A stretch of 64,000 nt of DNA from Deinococcus sp. AJ005 (GCF_009017495.1 NZ_CP044989.1:248001-312000), one strand, 5' to 3'; positions 29,399 to 38,016 are shown, counted from the first letter of the stretch. Program-made: numbers and translations. The notes: generated from the sequence alone by a model not told the origin.

Positions 29399-30602
29399 CT
29401 CAGTAGCTGACAACTTCAGTTTGCGGCTGTCCCAGTGTGGGAAAAGGGCGTATCAAGACGCGGAGAATCTCGCCGATTCTTTCGGGAATCCACCGCAGCA
29501 CGTGGCGTAGTTCTTCCGAGCCGTAGCGCACCAGGCTCATGGCCTTGCGGCCATGGGCCAGCACCCGGATCGGTTTCGCCTCATGCCGCCAGACCCCCAC
29601 CCGCAGGCAGGCCAACCACGCCAGGGTCACCAGACTGAACAGTCGCTCCAACCGTGTGGGGTCCGTGACTCCGGTCCGCTCCAAATCGAAGCCACGCGAC
29701 TTTTGCGAGCCAAACGTGGACTCAATGGTCCAGCGAAGCTTGTACAGTTGCCACGTTTCCCATACGTGAAAGTCCGTCGCGATGATCACCAGGTCACCCA
29801 CGGGTGACCTGGTGGCCATCACCCGCATGGGTTCCCCAAAAACTTCAGTCCGCTCGGCAATCATCCGAAACTGACCGGGTTGCAGCTCCCGGAACCACTC
29901 GTCCGCTGATAATTCGTCCAGCACGCTGTCCTTCCGAATCCGAATGGCCCGGCGAATCCCTTTCCGGCGGAGAAAGCGGAACCACTCGGCCCCGATGAAC
30001 TCCCGGTCCGCCACCAGGCCCTTCCAGCGTCGCGCTGGAAGGGCCTCCAGCAGTCGTAACACCAGCCACATGCGTGCCCGGGTGTCGCTGTTGCCTGTGT
30101 GCTCCAGGGCCACCCACACGAGCGGAATGGTAAAGCCGTGGACCACCGCACCCAGGACCAACAGGTTGAGCGGCGAATCCCCGTGTTCCCAGGTCGTGCG
30201 GTCCACGCTCATCAGGATCTTGCCCGGGGGAAGGTGGACCAAGAGCAGGGCCAGGAAGACCTGAGCCGTGAGTTGCTCATCGTGGACGGCGCGTTCCACG
30301 CGCCGCTTCTTGGCTTCAGGAGAACTGGTGCCGGGCAAATGAGGAGCCAGATCGCGGTGGTTGACGCTCTGGGCCATGATCATGGCCAGGACAACGTCGA
30401 CGGCACGCTGATGCGTGTCGATGCGCAGCGAAGGCACGCAGGCTTTGAAATGGGCGGTGAGTTCGGTAGCCTGGGAGGCGGCGGGTTTTGGTGGCTTCAC
30501 ACCTCAAAACACCGCCATTTCTCGTTGCTGTCCAGGGACAGACCGGAAGGTGAACTTCCCGCCGTCTGGGACGACTAAAAAATGAAGTTGTCAGCTACCG
30601 AG
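29399..30602 (-). mobile_element. IS4-family insertion sequence, complete
   Basis: About 1204 bp with 20-bp terminal inverted repeats: CTCAGTAGCTGACAACTTCA at the left end and CTCGGTAGCTGACAACTTCA at the right (one mismatch). The 9-bp direct repeat GTCTCTCAC flanks it at 29390-29398 and 30603-30611 (10 bp if the next C is counted). One transposase gene fills the element. The intact ends, gene and target duplication show a fairly recent insertion. Confidence 0.88.
29400..30500 (-). CDS. IS4-family transposase
   Basis: 366 residues. The DDE residues are visible as SVDRTTWEHG (first Asp), VADREFIGAEW (second Asp) and the YREK-type block YKLRWTIESTFGSQKSRGF with the catalytic Glu. It catalyses cut-and-paste movement of the surrounding element. 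GTG 30500 is the start; the stop codon lies within the left inverted repeat. The reading frame is uninterrupted. Confidence 0.9.
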   Translation of the reverse strand: MKPPKPAASQATELTAHFKACVPSLRIDTHQRAVDVVLAMIMAQSVNHRDLAPHLPGTSSPEAKKRRVERAVHDEQLTAQVFLALLLVHLPPGKILMSVDRTTWEHGDSPLNLLVLGAVVHGFTIPLVWVALEHTGNSDTRARMWLVLRLLEALPARRWKGLVADREFIGAEWFRFLRRKGIRRAIRIRKDSVLDELSADEWFRELQPGQFRMIAERTEVFGEPMRVMATRSPVGDLVIIATDFHVWETWQLYKLRWTIESTFGSQKSRGFDLERTGVTDPTRLERLFSLVTLAWLACLRVGVWRHEAKPIRVLAHGRKAMSLVRYGSEELRHVLRWIPERIGEILRVLIRPFPTLGQPQTEVVSY

Positions 30603-30696
30603 GTCTCTCACCCTGCCGGGCGTACTCCTGCAGATTGACCAGACCCGCGTAGTAAGTGGAGTGAACCCATAACTCAGGACCAGTGGTCAAGCACTT

Positions 30697-31538
30697 CTAG
30701 GCAGAATGATAGCGGGCGGCGAACTCGATAGGCGGGACGTAGCCCAGACTCGAATGCAGACGTTCTTGGTTGTACAGCACTCCGATGAATCGGTCCAGAT
30801 GTTGCCGCGCATCGTCTAGATCAACGTAGTCCTGCAGATTAACCTCCTCCATCTTCAAGGTTTTGTAGAAGCTCTCCATTCGGGCGTTGTCATAGGGATT
30901 GCCCTTCCTGGACATGCTCGGAATCATCCTCATGGATCGCAAGCGGTCCACATACATCCGACTCGCGTATTGGACACCCTGGTCCGAATGGTGGACCAGC
31001 CCCACTGCTGGACGACGCGCTTTCAGCGCGTTATCAAGAGCCGCTAAAGGCAAGGCGGCGTCCATGAACCTCGACAAAGACCATCCCACCATTTCACGGG
31101 TAAAGCTGTCCAGCACGCACGCCAGATACACGAAGCCCTGCTTCACGCGAATGTACGTGAGATCGGCCTGCCAGACCTGATCAGGTCTGGTCGGAATGAC
31201 GTGTGGCAGCAGATTGGCAAACCTTGACTGATTGTGGGTGGAATCTGTCGTGGCCTGATAGCGCCGCTTGGTCCTGCACAGCAGCCGGCGTTCCCGCATG
31301 ACCCGCAAGACGCGTTTGTGATTTGCTGGACGCCCCCTTCGAGCGAGTTTATGGGTCACCCGGCGGTAGCCATACCCCGTCCACTTCAGCACCACCGCCT
31401 CAATGTCTTCGGCCAACTGTCGATCAGGATCGACAGCCTCTCGGCCCAGTTGATGAACGAACCAGGATCGACTGACCCGGTGCAGTTCACACAGGCGACG
31501 CACCGACACCGTGGGATGCGAGACACGCGCATCCGTAA

Positions 31539-31542
<4 letters not shown>
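30697..31542 (-). CDS. IS3-family transposase OrfB
   Basis: 281 residues with the rve integrase core: DQVWQADLTYIRVKQG (first Asp), HHSDQGVQYASRMY (second Asp) and NARMESFYKTLKMEEV (Glu). The N-terminus has an HTH_21 segment (GYGYRRVTHKLARRGRP). The start overlaps the end of orfA by 4 nt, so it is made either by coupling or by frameshifting. Confidence 0.9.
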
Positions 31543-31799
<257 letters not shown>

Positions 31800-32073
31800 C
31801 TCAAGTTTGAAATCGCAACTGTGGTTGCGTCCTGGCGTCTGGGCTCCTTCGCGGTGCGATCAGCGTAGCCGCTGACCGGGGCGAAGTGACTTGGCCTGTG
31901 GTCCTGTCCAAGGGGTTCATTCCAAAGCCGAATGCAAGCGAATCCCATTCCCGAAGAGCTGGGCCAGTCGCTACGGATAGCGTTCCCCGTGTCCTGGCTG
32001 CGCGTGTTGTTCCTCAGCCACCCCATCGGCGTTAGCCGCTTAACCTCAACTACGCAATAGCGGGGCAGCCCCA

Positions 32074-32316
32074 CTATGGCTTGTATTCAGTACGGAGCAG
32101 GTCAACCAACGGAACGCCCACCGCTCCAGCCAGAGCATCCATTACATCCAACCCGACATTCCGGCCCCCACGCTCAATCTGGGAGATGTAGGACCAATCC
32201 ATTTTAATCGCGTAAGCGACATCGAAAGTTGACAGCCCCTTGGCCTTGCGTGTGGCCCGCAAATTCTCTCCGAACACTTTACGCAGCGGACTGGCTGAAC
32301 GGTTGGTCTTTGGCAC
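32074..32316 (-). CDS. Small XRE-family DNA-binding regulator
   Basis: 80 residues, essentially one Cro/C1-type helix-turn-helix: GENLRATRKAKGLSTFDVAY, IKMDWSYISQIERGGRNVG and LDVMDALAGAVGVPLVDLL. GTG 32316 is the start; no clear Shine-Dalgarno is present. An 18-bp palindrome lies 28 bp upstream and may be its own operator. It stands alone between two IS3 elements, with no toxin or restriction gene next to it. Similar small XRE proteins act as controllers of restriction systems, prophages or IS neighbourhoods; the target here is unknown. Confidence 0.85.
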   Translation of the reverse strand: MPKTNRSASPLRKVFGENLRATRKAKGLSTFDVAYAIKMDWSYISQIERGGRNVGLDVMDALAGAVGVPLVDLLRTEYKP

Positions 32317-32343
32317 ACGCCAGCCTGAAGACCATTAGGGAGT

Positions 32344-32361
32344 CTTGTACAGTTGAACAAG
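32344..32361. promoter_or_regulatory. Candidate operator of the XRE regulator
   Basis: CTTGTACAGTTGAACAAG: arms CTTGT.CA and TG.ACAAG are inverted around a 2-bp centre, 28 bp before the GTG of the regulator. Symmetry, size and place fit an autoregulatory site. Confidence 0.5.
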
Positions 32362-32598
32362 TCAATGGTCATCTTATACCAGCCTGAGTTCAAATGTTTG
32401 AGAACGAAAGATTCGCACACGCTTTGATTGGGAATCATGCCTATTTGTCGCCCTGTAGACGCTGGTTCATCGCTGAGCCATCATCCTCGCCCCTTGGAGG
32501 CCTTCATGAAATCCGTTCACCTCTTCTATCCCCGTGCTGGTACTGATACTGAGGTTCCCCCCTCCGTCGGTCCAGTCCAATTGCACTTGAATCGTACC

Positions 32599-33713
32599 TC
32601 AGCCCGCCTGATACAGGCGGGCGAACGTCTGAGGTGAGAGATTGTCCAGGGAGCTGTGCGGACGAACCTGGTTGTAGTCCTGATGCCAGGCCGACACGAT
32701 TAGGCGAGCCTGGGGCAGCGTCTGAAACCAGTGGAGATTCAGGCACTCGTCCCGGACACGGCCGTTGAAACTCTCGATGTAGGCGTTCTCCACGGGCTTC
32801 CCTGGATGGTTGAAGTGCTGGATGATTCCGTGCTCATGGCTCCACTGATCCAGCGCTTTACTGATGAATTCCGGGCCATTGTCCGTCACGATCATGGCTG
32901 GTTGAGCGCGCTCAACCAGCACTGCGGAGAGGAGTCGGGCCACATCCGCGCCCGTGATCGAGGTCCCGACATGCATGATCAAACATTCCCGCGTGAAGTC
33001 ATCAACCACGTTCAGCACGCGAAACCGTTGACCTGAGGCCAGTTGGTCCGACATGAAATCCATGCTCCAGCGTTGATTCGGCGCGGACACTGGCGGTTTG
33101 TTGCCCCGTTCTCCTGCCACCAATTTCTTGCGCGTCTTGCGCCGAACGGCCAGTCCTTCCGCACGGTAAATCCGGTACACCCGTTTGTGATTGACCTTCA
33201 ATCCTTCGCGTTTTAGCAAGACGTGGAGCCGCCGATATCCAAAACGAGGCCGTTCCAGCGCCAGGAAACGCAACCGAGCTTTCAAGACCTGGTCTTTTTC
33301 CTCTCCAGGGCTGTTGTGTCGTTGTGTCGACCGCCAGAAGCCCAACTGGCGACACGCCCGCCGTTCGGTGACCCCGAAGCGCAGCCGTACAAATCCCACC
33401 ATTTCCCGCTTCAACGGCGTCTGGGACTGTGGCGTCGCGCCCGGGTCTACCACTTTTTTGCCACCACCTCTTTCAGCACTTGGTTGTCCAGCGACAGATC
33501 TGCCACCAGTTTCTTGAGGCGGCGATTTTCTTCCTCCAGCAGACGAAACCGTCTGGTTTCGTTCTTCGTCATCCCGCCATACTTTGCCTTCCAGCGGTGG
33601 ATGGTGCTGACCGCGATGCCGTGAAGTCGCGTCATCTCGGCTAGGGACTGGCCTGCGTCGACCTGTTCGAGAATGCTCAGAATCTGCTGCTCGGTGTACC
33701 GTTTTCCTTTCAT
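32599..33713 (-). CDS. IS3-family transposase OrfAB, made by -1 frameshift
   Basis: OrfA (33447-33713) ends VVAKKW at a TAG that follows the slippery run A AAA AAG (reverse strand of 33453-33459). A -1 shift there continues in the overlapping frame as KKVVDPGATPQSQTPLKREM and gives a full transposase of about 370 residues. The DDE core is visible: RWSMDFMSDQLASG, IVTDNGPEFISKAL and NAYIESFNGRVRDECL. This frameshift is the normal expression mode of the IS3 family. The element therefore looks active. Confidence 0.85.
33447..33713 (-). CDS. IS3-family transposase OrfA
   Basis: 88 residues from the ATG at 33713 (MKGKRYTEQQILSILEQVDA); an in-frame start 10 codons upstream is less likely. Helix-turn-helix SLAEMTRLHGIAVSTIHRWK, then a leucine-rich coiled segment RLLEEENRRLKKLVADLSLD. 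Binds the element's ends and regulates OrfAB. Confidence 0.85.
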   Translation of the reverse strand: MKGKRYTEQQILSILEQVDAGQSLAEMTRLHGIAVSTIHRWKAKYGGMTKNETRRFRLLEEENRRLKKLVADLSLDNQVLKEVVAKKW

Positions 33714-33874
33714 CGCGCCTCCGGGTTGCCCATCTTGTCGCAATCGGAGTGGACCGAGAAACAGGGGTCACGTCAACTGCATGTCGATCTCTCGGCTGAC
33801 GATCCTCGCGTCTCAACCTTCAATCCATGGTTCAAAGGACCCAGTGACTTGATTCAGCCATAAGGAGAAGACCC

Positions 33875-34033
33875 ATGACGAAAGACACCACCTGGACGAA
33901 CACCATCACCGCCATCACGCTCTTCGCCGAAAGTCTCGAGGAGACGAAGGCGTTCTACAGCCGGGTGTTTGAACTTCCGATCTTTTTTGAAGGCGATACG
34001 TCTGTCGTCTTCAAATTCGGTTCCACCATGAAC
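33875..34033 (+). pseudogene. VOC/glyoxalase-family protein, N-terminal fragment
   Basis: AAGGAG precedes ATG 33875. The first 53 residues (ITAITLFAESLEETKAFYSR, then VFELPIFFEGDTSVVFKFGS) are the opening beta-alpha-beta of a vicinal-oxygen-chelate (glyoxalase/bleomycin-resistance) protein, which normally runs to about 120-130 residues. At about 34033 the homology stops and the DNA switches to an EAL-domain fragment in another frame. The reading frame continues as unrelated residues to 34177. Confidence 0.75.
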
Positions 34034-34041
34034 ACGGGACG

Positions 34042-34353
34042 GGCTATTCCAGCCTGGGGCAATTGCGCTCACTCCCCGTGGACGTTCTCAAGATCGACCG
34101 GGTCTTTATCCAGAACAGTCAGACGGACGGGGCCTTTGTCGAGGCGATGGTGGCTCTGGGGCATAGCCTGGATCTGACAGTGGTGGCCGAGGGGATTGAG
34201 GACGCGTGTACGGTGGCCCGGCTCCGTCAGCTGGGCTGTGATCTGGGGCAGGGCTTCTACTTTGCGCGGCCCCAGCCCGCAGATGAGGCGGTGGCGGCCA
34301 TGGTTCAGGCTCAGGGGAGCCTGCTGTTCGCACAGCAAGATGGTTTGAAGTGA
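34042..34353 (+). pseudogene. EAL-domain (c-di-GMP phosphodiesterase) C-terminal fragment
   Basis: From 34042 the frame reads GYSSLGQLRSLPVDVLKIDR, then MVALGHSLDLTVVAEGIED and LGCDLGQGFYFARPQPADE, the last third of an EAL domain that would hydrolyse cyclic di-GMP. The FGTGYSS block is cut just before GYSS, the catalytic Glu of the EAL motif is gone, and no start with a ribosome-binding site exists, so this is a dead fragment joined to the glyoxalase fragment. Confidence 0.8.
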
Positions 34354-34656
34354 CACTGAAGGGGGACAGCGCGGGGGTCTCCGTGATTCGGAAGATCCCT
34401 GGCCCAACTGGGATCAGCAATTCAGTCCAAATCATCTGTCTTTGCCTTGCTGATCAGTGGCTTTACCCCAAGGGCCTGCCCCAGGGACAACTCTCGTTAT
34501 TTCTGGGGCCTGACTCCCGGTAAACGAGGTGACTAAGAAGGTGTTGAACTGGGCTGGCGGCAGACTTTTGCCCTGCTCGCCTTCCTGTCCCTCCCTCTGG
34601 CGGGTCTACCTAAAACTGACGACGGAGGGGTGAAAAGTAGAACACCGCGTCCACCT
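34354..34656. other. Non-coding stretch after the EAL fragment
   Basis: About 300 nt with no convincing gene, promoter or repeat. A 34-codon frame from a GTG at about 34529 (MTKKVLNWAGGRLL...) is too short and unsupported to call. Likely debris from the same rearrangement that joined the two fragments upstream. Confidence 0.5.
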
Positions 34657-35286
34657 TTATTCCTGGGCAGGTAGCCCGGGTTGTTTCGCTGGCGATTGAA
34701 GACCAGACAACAAAGCCATACCCACGCCCATGACCAGCATGGTGAGTACCCCGTAAGGTGGATAAATATGGCTGCTCAGAAAAGAGATGGCGCTGAGCGT
34801 CAAGAGCACTGCGCCAGGCCACAGACGCAGACCATGTCGGACCATCAGCAGGCCGCAGGTCAGCAGGCTGGCCCCCAGAAAAGCCCACACCCCCACGGCC
34901 GCCAGCGCGTTGCCCTCCGCAAAGAGCAGCCGAATGGCCGAAGCGTCCTGACCCTGCAACGTCAGGCGGCCCGTCCCCACGCCTGCCAGCACGTCCAGCG
35001 CCCCGTAATACACGATGTACACGAAAGCCAGCACACGGGCCACCCAGGCCAGCACACCGGACAGGGTGTGCCCAGAGTCGCCCGACAGCAACCACCACAG
35101 GTTGACGCCAAGCAAGGGAAACACGGGCATCAGTGACAGGTGCATGGCCGTCCAGTGCGTGGCCGTGTCTGCGCGAAGGTGGTGTGGATGCATCAGCCCC
35201 AGACCAGCCAGAACCAGTGGGGCCAACAGCAGCCCAGCCACCGTCCATCTGCGCTGGGGCGTGAAAAGGGGGAACGAAGTCGGCAT
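34657..35286 (-). CDS. Small integral membrane protein of unknown function
   Basis: 209 residues from ATG 35286; a TTG 12 codons upstream (35322) is a less likely start. About six hydrophobic segments are visible: WTVAGLLLAPLVLAGLGLM, HLSLMPVFPLLGVNLWWLL, VARVLAFVYIVYYGALDVLA, LAAVGVWAFLGASLLTCGLL, GAVLLTLSAISFLSSHI and LTMLVMGVGMALLSGL. I do not recognise the family. It is divergent from the winged-helix gene at 35317, whose translated start lies only 31 nt away, so the two promoters overlap and the regulator may control this gene. Confidence 0.75.
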   Translation of the reverse strand: MPTSFPLFTPQRRWTVAGLLLAPLVLAGLGLMHPHHLRADTATHWTAMHLSLMPVFPLLGVNLWWLLSGDSGHTLSGVLAWVARVLAFVYIVYYGALDVLAGVGTGRLTLQGQDASAIRLLFAEGNALAAVGVWAFLGASLLTCGLLMVRHGLRLWPGAVLLTLSAISFLSSHIYPPYGVLTMLVMGVGMALLSGLQSPAKQPGLPAQE

Positions 35287-35316
35287 GGAGCAAGGGTCCC
35301 CGTAAACTGAGGTGAG

Positions 35317-35952
35317 ATGCAACGGACTGCCTCACCTGCCGAAGTCGTGACCCTCTCTGACGTTCGCGCCGCCCAGGTGCTGTTGGACCGGGAGGCCCGC
35401 ACCTGGTTCAGACCCTTCTTTGGACGCCCGTCTACCGTGGCAGATGCTGCCCGCGCTCTGGGGAGGCCCGCCAACTCGGTGTTGTACCGGGTACGGGCGT
35501 GGCAACGTCTGGGTTTACTGACTGTGGCGCATGAAGACCGCCGACGTGGGCGAGTCATCCGTCACTACCGTTCGGCTGCGGATCACTTCTTCATTCCACA
35601 GGTCCTGACGCCCGCCCGTGACCTGACCGAGTTGCTGCGAATGATCAACGCGCCGTATCTGGAACTGTCGTATGCCAGCCAGGTTGCTGTTGCCCAGCGG
35701 CTTTCCCCGGAGTGGGGCGTGCAATTTGCCCACTGGGGTGAAGTGGTGGGAGCCACCGGGCCAGGCCAGATCTGGCAGGCAGATGCGGCGTCCCAACAAG
35801 TGCTGCTGGATCACTTCTGCTTTCCCCAACTTGACCACAAGGACGCGCTGCGTTTTCAGACCGAGTTGCTGACCCTCTTGGGCCGTTACGGTCAGGGCAC
35901 GGGCAACACCACGTACATCTGTCATCTGTCGCTGGTGGCCCTGACGAAATGA
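35317..35952 (+). CDS. Winged-helix (ArsR-like) DNA-binding protein
   Basis: 211 residues. The N-terminal third is a winged helix: STVADAARALGRPANSVLYR is the helix-turn-helix and LLTVAHEDRRRGRVIRHYRS the wing. The remainder (YLELSYASQVAVAQRLSPEW, HFCFPQLDHKDALRFQ) is not recognised and may bind an effector. GAGGTG lies before ATG 35317. Divergently paired with the membrane protein at 34657, it is a plausible regulator of that gene. Confidence 0.75.
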   Translation: MQRTASPAEVVTLSDVRAAQVLLDREARTWFRPFFGRPSTVADAARALGRPANSVLYRVRAWQRLGLLTVAHEDRRRGRVIRHYRSAADHFFIPQVLTPARDLTELLRMINAPYLELSYASQVAVAQRLSPEWGVQFAHWGEVVGATGPGQIWQADAASQQVLLDHFCFPQLDHKDALRFQTELLTLLGRYGQGTGNTTYICHLSLVALTK

Positions 35953-35999
35953 ATGGGGTCAGTGATGCAGGCTGTCCCATTCACTTTCGGTCAGTGGGA

Positions 36000-36254
36000 T
36001 TACCGGAGAGCGCTATCGAGAGAGGCGGCACTCTCCTGCATGCCTCTGGTTTTGGACGCTGTTGTTCTCCGGCCCAAAGCTAAGGTCTGTCCTTTGCCGC
36101 TGTGGCGCTGCATTTTCAGCCGGGTGGCCTCGGCTACCGCCTTGAAGTCGATCAGCCCCGCTTCGATGTTCTCCACGGTCAACTCAGGCTGCTCCATTTC
36201 GGCAGCACCTTGAGGTAATGCAGGAACCTCTGGAATCGCGGTAGGACGTAGCAT
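36000..36254 (-). CDS. Unknown 84-residue protein with strong leaderless promoter
   Basis: 84 residues, hydrophilic and rich in Ala, Thr and charged residues, with no membrane segment or signal peptide. The central part (QPELTVENIEAGLIDFKAVA, EATRLKMQRHSGKGQ) looks helical; the C-terminus is Arg/Ser-rich. I recognise no family. The case for a real gene is the promoter: TTGGCA, exactly 17 nt, TACAAT, then 5 nt to ATG, the geometry of a leaderless Deinococcus transcript. A small antitoxin-like or DNA-associated protein is possible but unsupported. Confidence 0.55.
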   Translation of the reverse strand: MLRPTAIPEVPALPQGAAEMEQPELTVENIEAGLIDFKAVAEATRLKMQRHSGKGQTLALGRRTTASKTRGMQESAASLDSALR

Positions 36255-36259
36255 TTCTC

Positions 36260-36288
36260 ATTGTACCCCGTTTAGGGCTTGATGCCAA
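36260..36288 (-). promoter_or_regulatory. Leaderless promoter of the 84-residue ORF
   Basis: On the minus strand TTGGCA (36283-36288), 17-nt spacer, TACAAT (36260-36265). The start codon at 36254 lies where transcription should begin. Confidence 0.65.
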
Positions 36289-36733
36289 TCCCGGAAAGTG
36301 GTTCTGGGACGGCAACAAGACGAATCCATTTGCTCCTCAATCTGAACAAGCCATGTTTTCTGCTCGGCGTTGAATGATTTTCCGCCCTCAAGGTGCAGCA
36401 CATCGAAAAAACAGCTTCTGGCCACTGAACCCTATAGGTTCAGCAAAATGGCAGTGTTGCCTCCCAATGCACGCAAAACGCTCTCCCAGACAGCCTGGAG
36501 GCTCGCTCGCTCAAGCCCTAGACGGCGTATTGTGCGCTCCATGCTGGGAATTCGCCAGCAGAATCCGGGCGTTTTCGCACGATTCCGAATTTTGGCATCA
36601 GAAGTCTCTCACGCGATTTGGACAAAATTTCGGCCTTCGCTACGTTAAACCCTACAAGGTGTAACTCCTGAGGAATATTCTCGCTCACTCCGAAATTCTG
36701 AGACGCACTCTTTCGATTTTCGGTTATCAGAAC

Positions 36734-36762
36734 TTGACATTGGCGTGGCTTGGGTCTACCCT
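36734..36762 (+). promoter_or_regulatory. Candidate promoter upstream of the oligosaccharide operon
   Basis: TTGACA (36734-36739), 17-nt spacer, TACCCT (36757-36762). A second -10-like TACAAT at 36825-36830 lacks a good -35 box but lies closer to operator O4. Region 36289-36733 has no gene; a 7-bp inverted repeat CTGAACC/GGTTCAG occurs at 36425-36443. Confidence 0.45.
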
Positions 36763-36848
36763 CCACATACCGCTCCCAGTTTCCCAGTTTTCAGATTTCG
36801 GTGGTGAATGCCATCTATAACAGCTACAATCTCCACGCGATCAATCGA

Positions 36849-36862
36849 CGAAAGCGTTTTCG
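36849..36862. promoter_or_regulatory. LacI-family operator O4
   Basis: CGAAAGCGTTTTCG, identical to O5 at 36940. Half-sites CGAAA/TTTCG around a central CG. Lies upstream of the LacI gene at 37009. Confidence 0.8.
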
Positions 36863-36939
36863 CCTGTCATATTTAAGCATGTCTTAGACAGAATTCAGCC
36901 GCCAGCCAAGAGGTGACACATGAAAGCCGCGTCTAATAA

Positions 36940-36953
36940 CGAAAGCGTTTTCG
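36940..36953. promoter_or_regulatory. LacI-family operator O5
   Basis: CGAAAGCGTTTTCG, 91 bp downstream of the identical O4 and 55 bp before the lacI start. Two identical sites at this distance could allow repression by looping. Confidence 0.8.
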
Positions 36954-37008
36954 TGTTTCGACGGGTGCCTCTCTCACGCAGTCGCCCGTCACCACCAGGA
37001 GCTGTCCA

Positions 37009-38016
37009 TTGACCAACTCACCCATGCGTCCATCCATCAAAGATGTGGCCCGCCTGTCTGGCGTCAGCATCGGCACCGTCTCAAAGTGTCTGAGCAACGC
37101 CACGGACGTGTCTCAGGCGACCCGTGAACGGGTGATGAAGGTTGCTGATCATATTCAGTACCGTCCGATGGCGCTGGCGCGCGGGCTGGCGCGGGGACGC
37201 AGCGGCAACATTGCGGTTACTCTGTCGGCCATTCATACTCCAGTGTTTCTCGATCCTTTCTACGCTGAGGTGCTGGGGGGCATCGAGACTGAGCTGGAGG
37301 CACGTGGGCTGCATCTGCTGCTGACCAGCCTGAAATCGGGGCAAGATCTGTTGCAACTGGCATCGGAGCGGCGGGCCGATGGACTGATCATGATTGGCTT
37401 TGAGGTGACCGACAGTGTGCTCCAGAAGATCGCGCAGATGCAGCCACTGGTGCTAGTGGATCGCCACGTTGCAGGCATTTCCTCGGTGATGTCAGACAAC
37501 CGTGAAGGGACTCGGCAGGGCACCCGGCGGCTGATTGAACTGGGAAGGCGGCGGCTGCTGTTCATCTCGGAGCGGGCCAACGTCGACAACATGCAGGCGC
37601 GGCTCTCTGGCTTCAGGCAAGCACTGGCCGAGGCGCAGCTTGATCCGCAGGCCATCATCGTCTGTGACGAGGACAACGCGCTGCCGCTGGAATCTGTGCT
37701 GAGCAGTATCAAGCAAAAGAGCATTGACGCGGTGGTTTGCGGCAACGACCATGTGGCCTACAAGCTACTGGCCGCCCTGAACCGTGCGGGCATGCGGGTG
37801 CCGGAGCAGGTGGCCGTGCTGGGCTACGACGGACTGCGTTACCCGCTGGAGGGCCTGCGCCGCCTGAGCAGCGTGCGGGTGGACAAGGGCGCGATGGGGG
37901 CCGCAGGGGCGCGGCTGCTGCTGGACAAAATCGCGCAGCCGGGCAGCCCGGTGAGACAAGAAATCATTTCCACTACCTTCCAGCAGGGTTCTACTACCCC
38001 GGAGCCAATTCGATGA
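37009..38016 (+). CDS. LacI-family transcriptional regulator (oligosaccharide operon)
   Basis: 335 residues from TTG 37009: AGGAG is 7 nt before the TTG, whereas the next ATG (37024) would be 22 nt away. The HTH is IKDVARLSGVSIGTVSKCLS, followed by the sugar-binding domain (SGNIAVTLSAIHTPVFLDPF, DGLIMIGFEVTD, VVCGNDHVAYKLLAALNRAG, VAVLGYDGLRYPLEGL). It is the first gene of a long plus-strand operon for oligosaccharide uptake. Operators O4 and O5 lie directly upstream, so it is probably autoregulated and represses the whole operon. Confidence 0.92.
   Translation: MTNSPMRPSIKDVARLSGVSIGTVSKCLSNATDVSQATRERVMKVADHIQYRPMALARGLARGRSGNIAVTLSAIHTPVFLDPFYAEVLGGIETELEARGLHLLLTSLKSGQDLLQLASERRADGLIMIGFEVTDSVLQKIAQMQPLVLVDRHVAGISSVMSDNREGTRQGTRRLIELGRRRLLFISERANVDNMQARLSGFRQALAEAQLDPQAIIVCDEDNALPLESVLSSIKQKSIDAVVCGNDHVAYKLLAALNRAGMRVPEQVAVLGYDGLRYPLEGLRRLSSVRVDKGAMGAAGARLLLDKIAQPGSPVRQEIISTTFQQGSTTPEPIR

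Larger units (their letters stand above)
29078..30661 (-). pseudogene. IS66-like transposase remnant, split by an IS4-family element
   Basis: Read on the minus strand, 30613-30661 gives STYYAGLVNLQEYARQG. After skipping the IS4 element at 29399-30602 and one copy of its target duplication, the frame continues without a break as ERLTLRLDHLLDR, then LLYFLIDPDIPPTDNAAERA and LRSVMMARKVSQ, a typical C-terminal block of IS66-like transposases. An in-frame TGA and a frameshift then occur, and the tail ICLGAITYTRIKSLVETARL ends at a TAA at 29078-29080. Only the C-terminal third survives. The other end is cut off by the IS3 element at 30662. Confidence 0.75.
32550..33770 (-). mobile_element. IS3-family insertion sequence no. 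2 (IS407-like)
   Basis: About 1221 bp. The right end read inward starts TGACCCCTGTTTCTCGGTCC; the left end near 32550 starts TGAGG and shares the blocks CGGTCCA, TCC and ATTGC. The exact left end is uncertain and no clear target duplication was found. It encodes OrfA and a frameshifted OrfAB. Confidence 0.78.

Noticed and set aside
32317..32549. DdrO/radiation-response (RDRM) control for the XRE gene
   Set aside because: The protein is too short for DdrO (about 130 residues) and the palindrome does not match the RDRM consensus.
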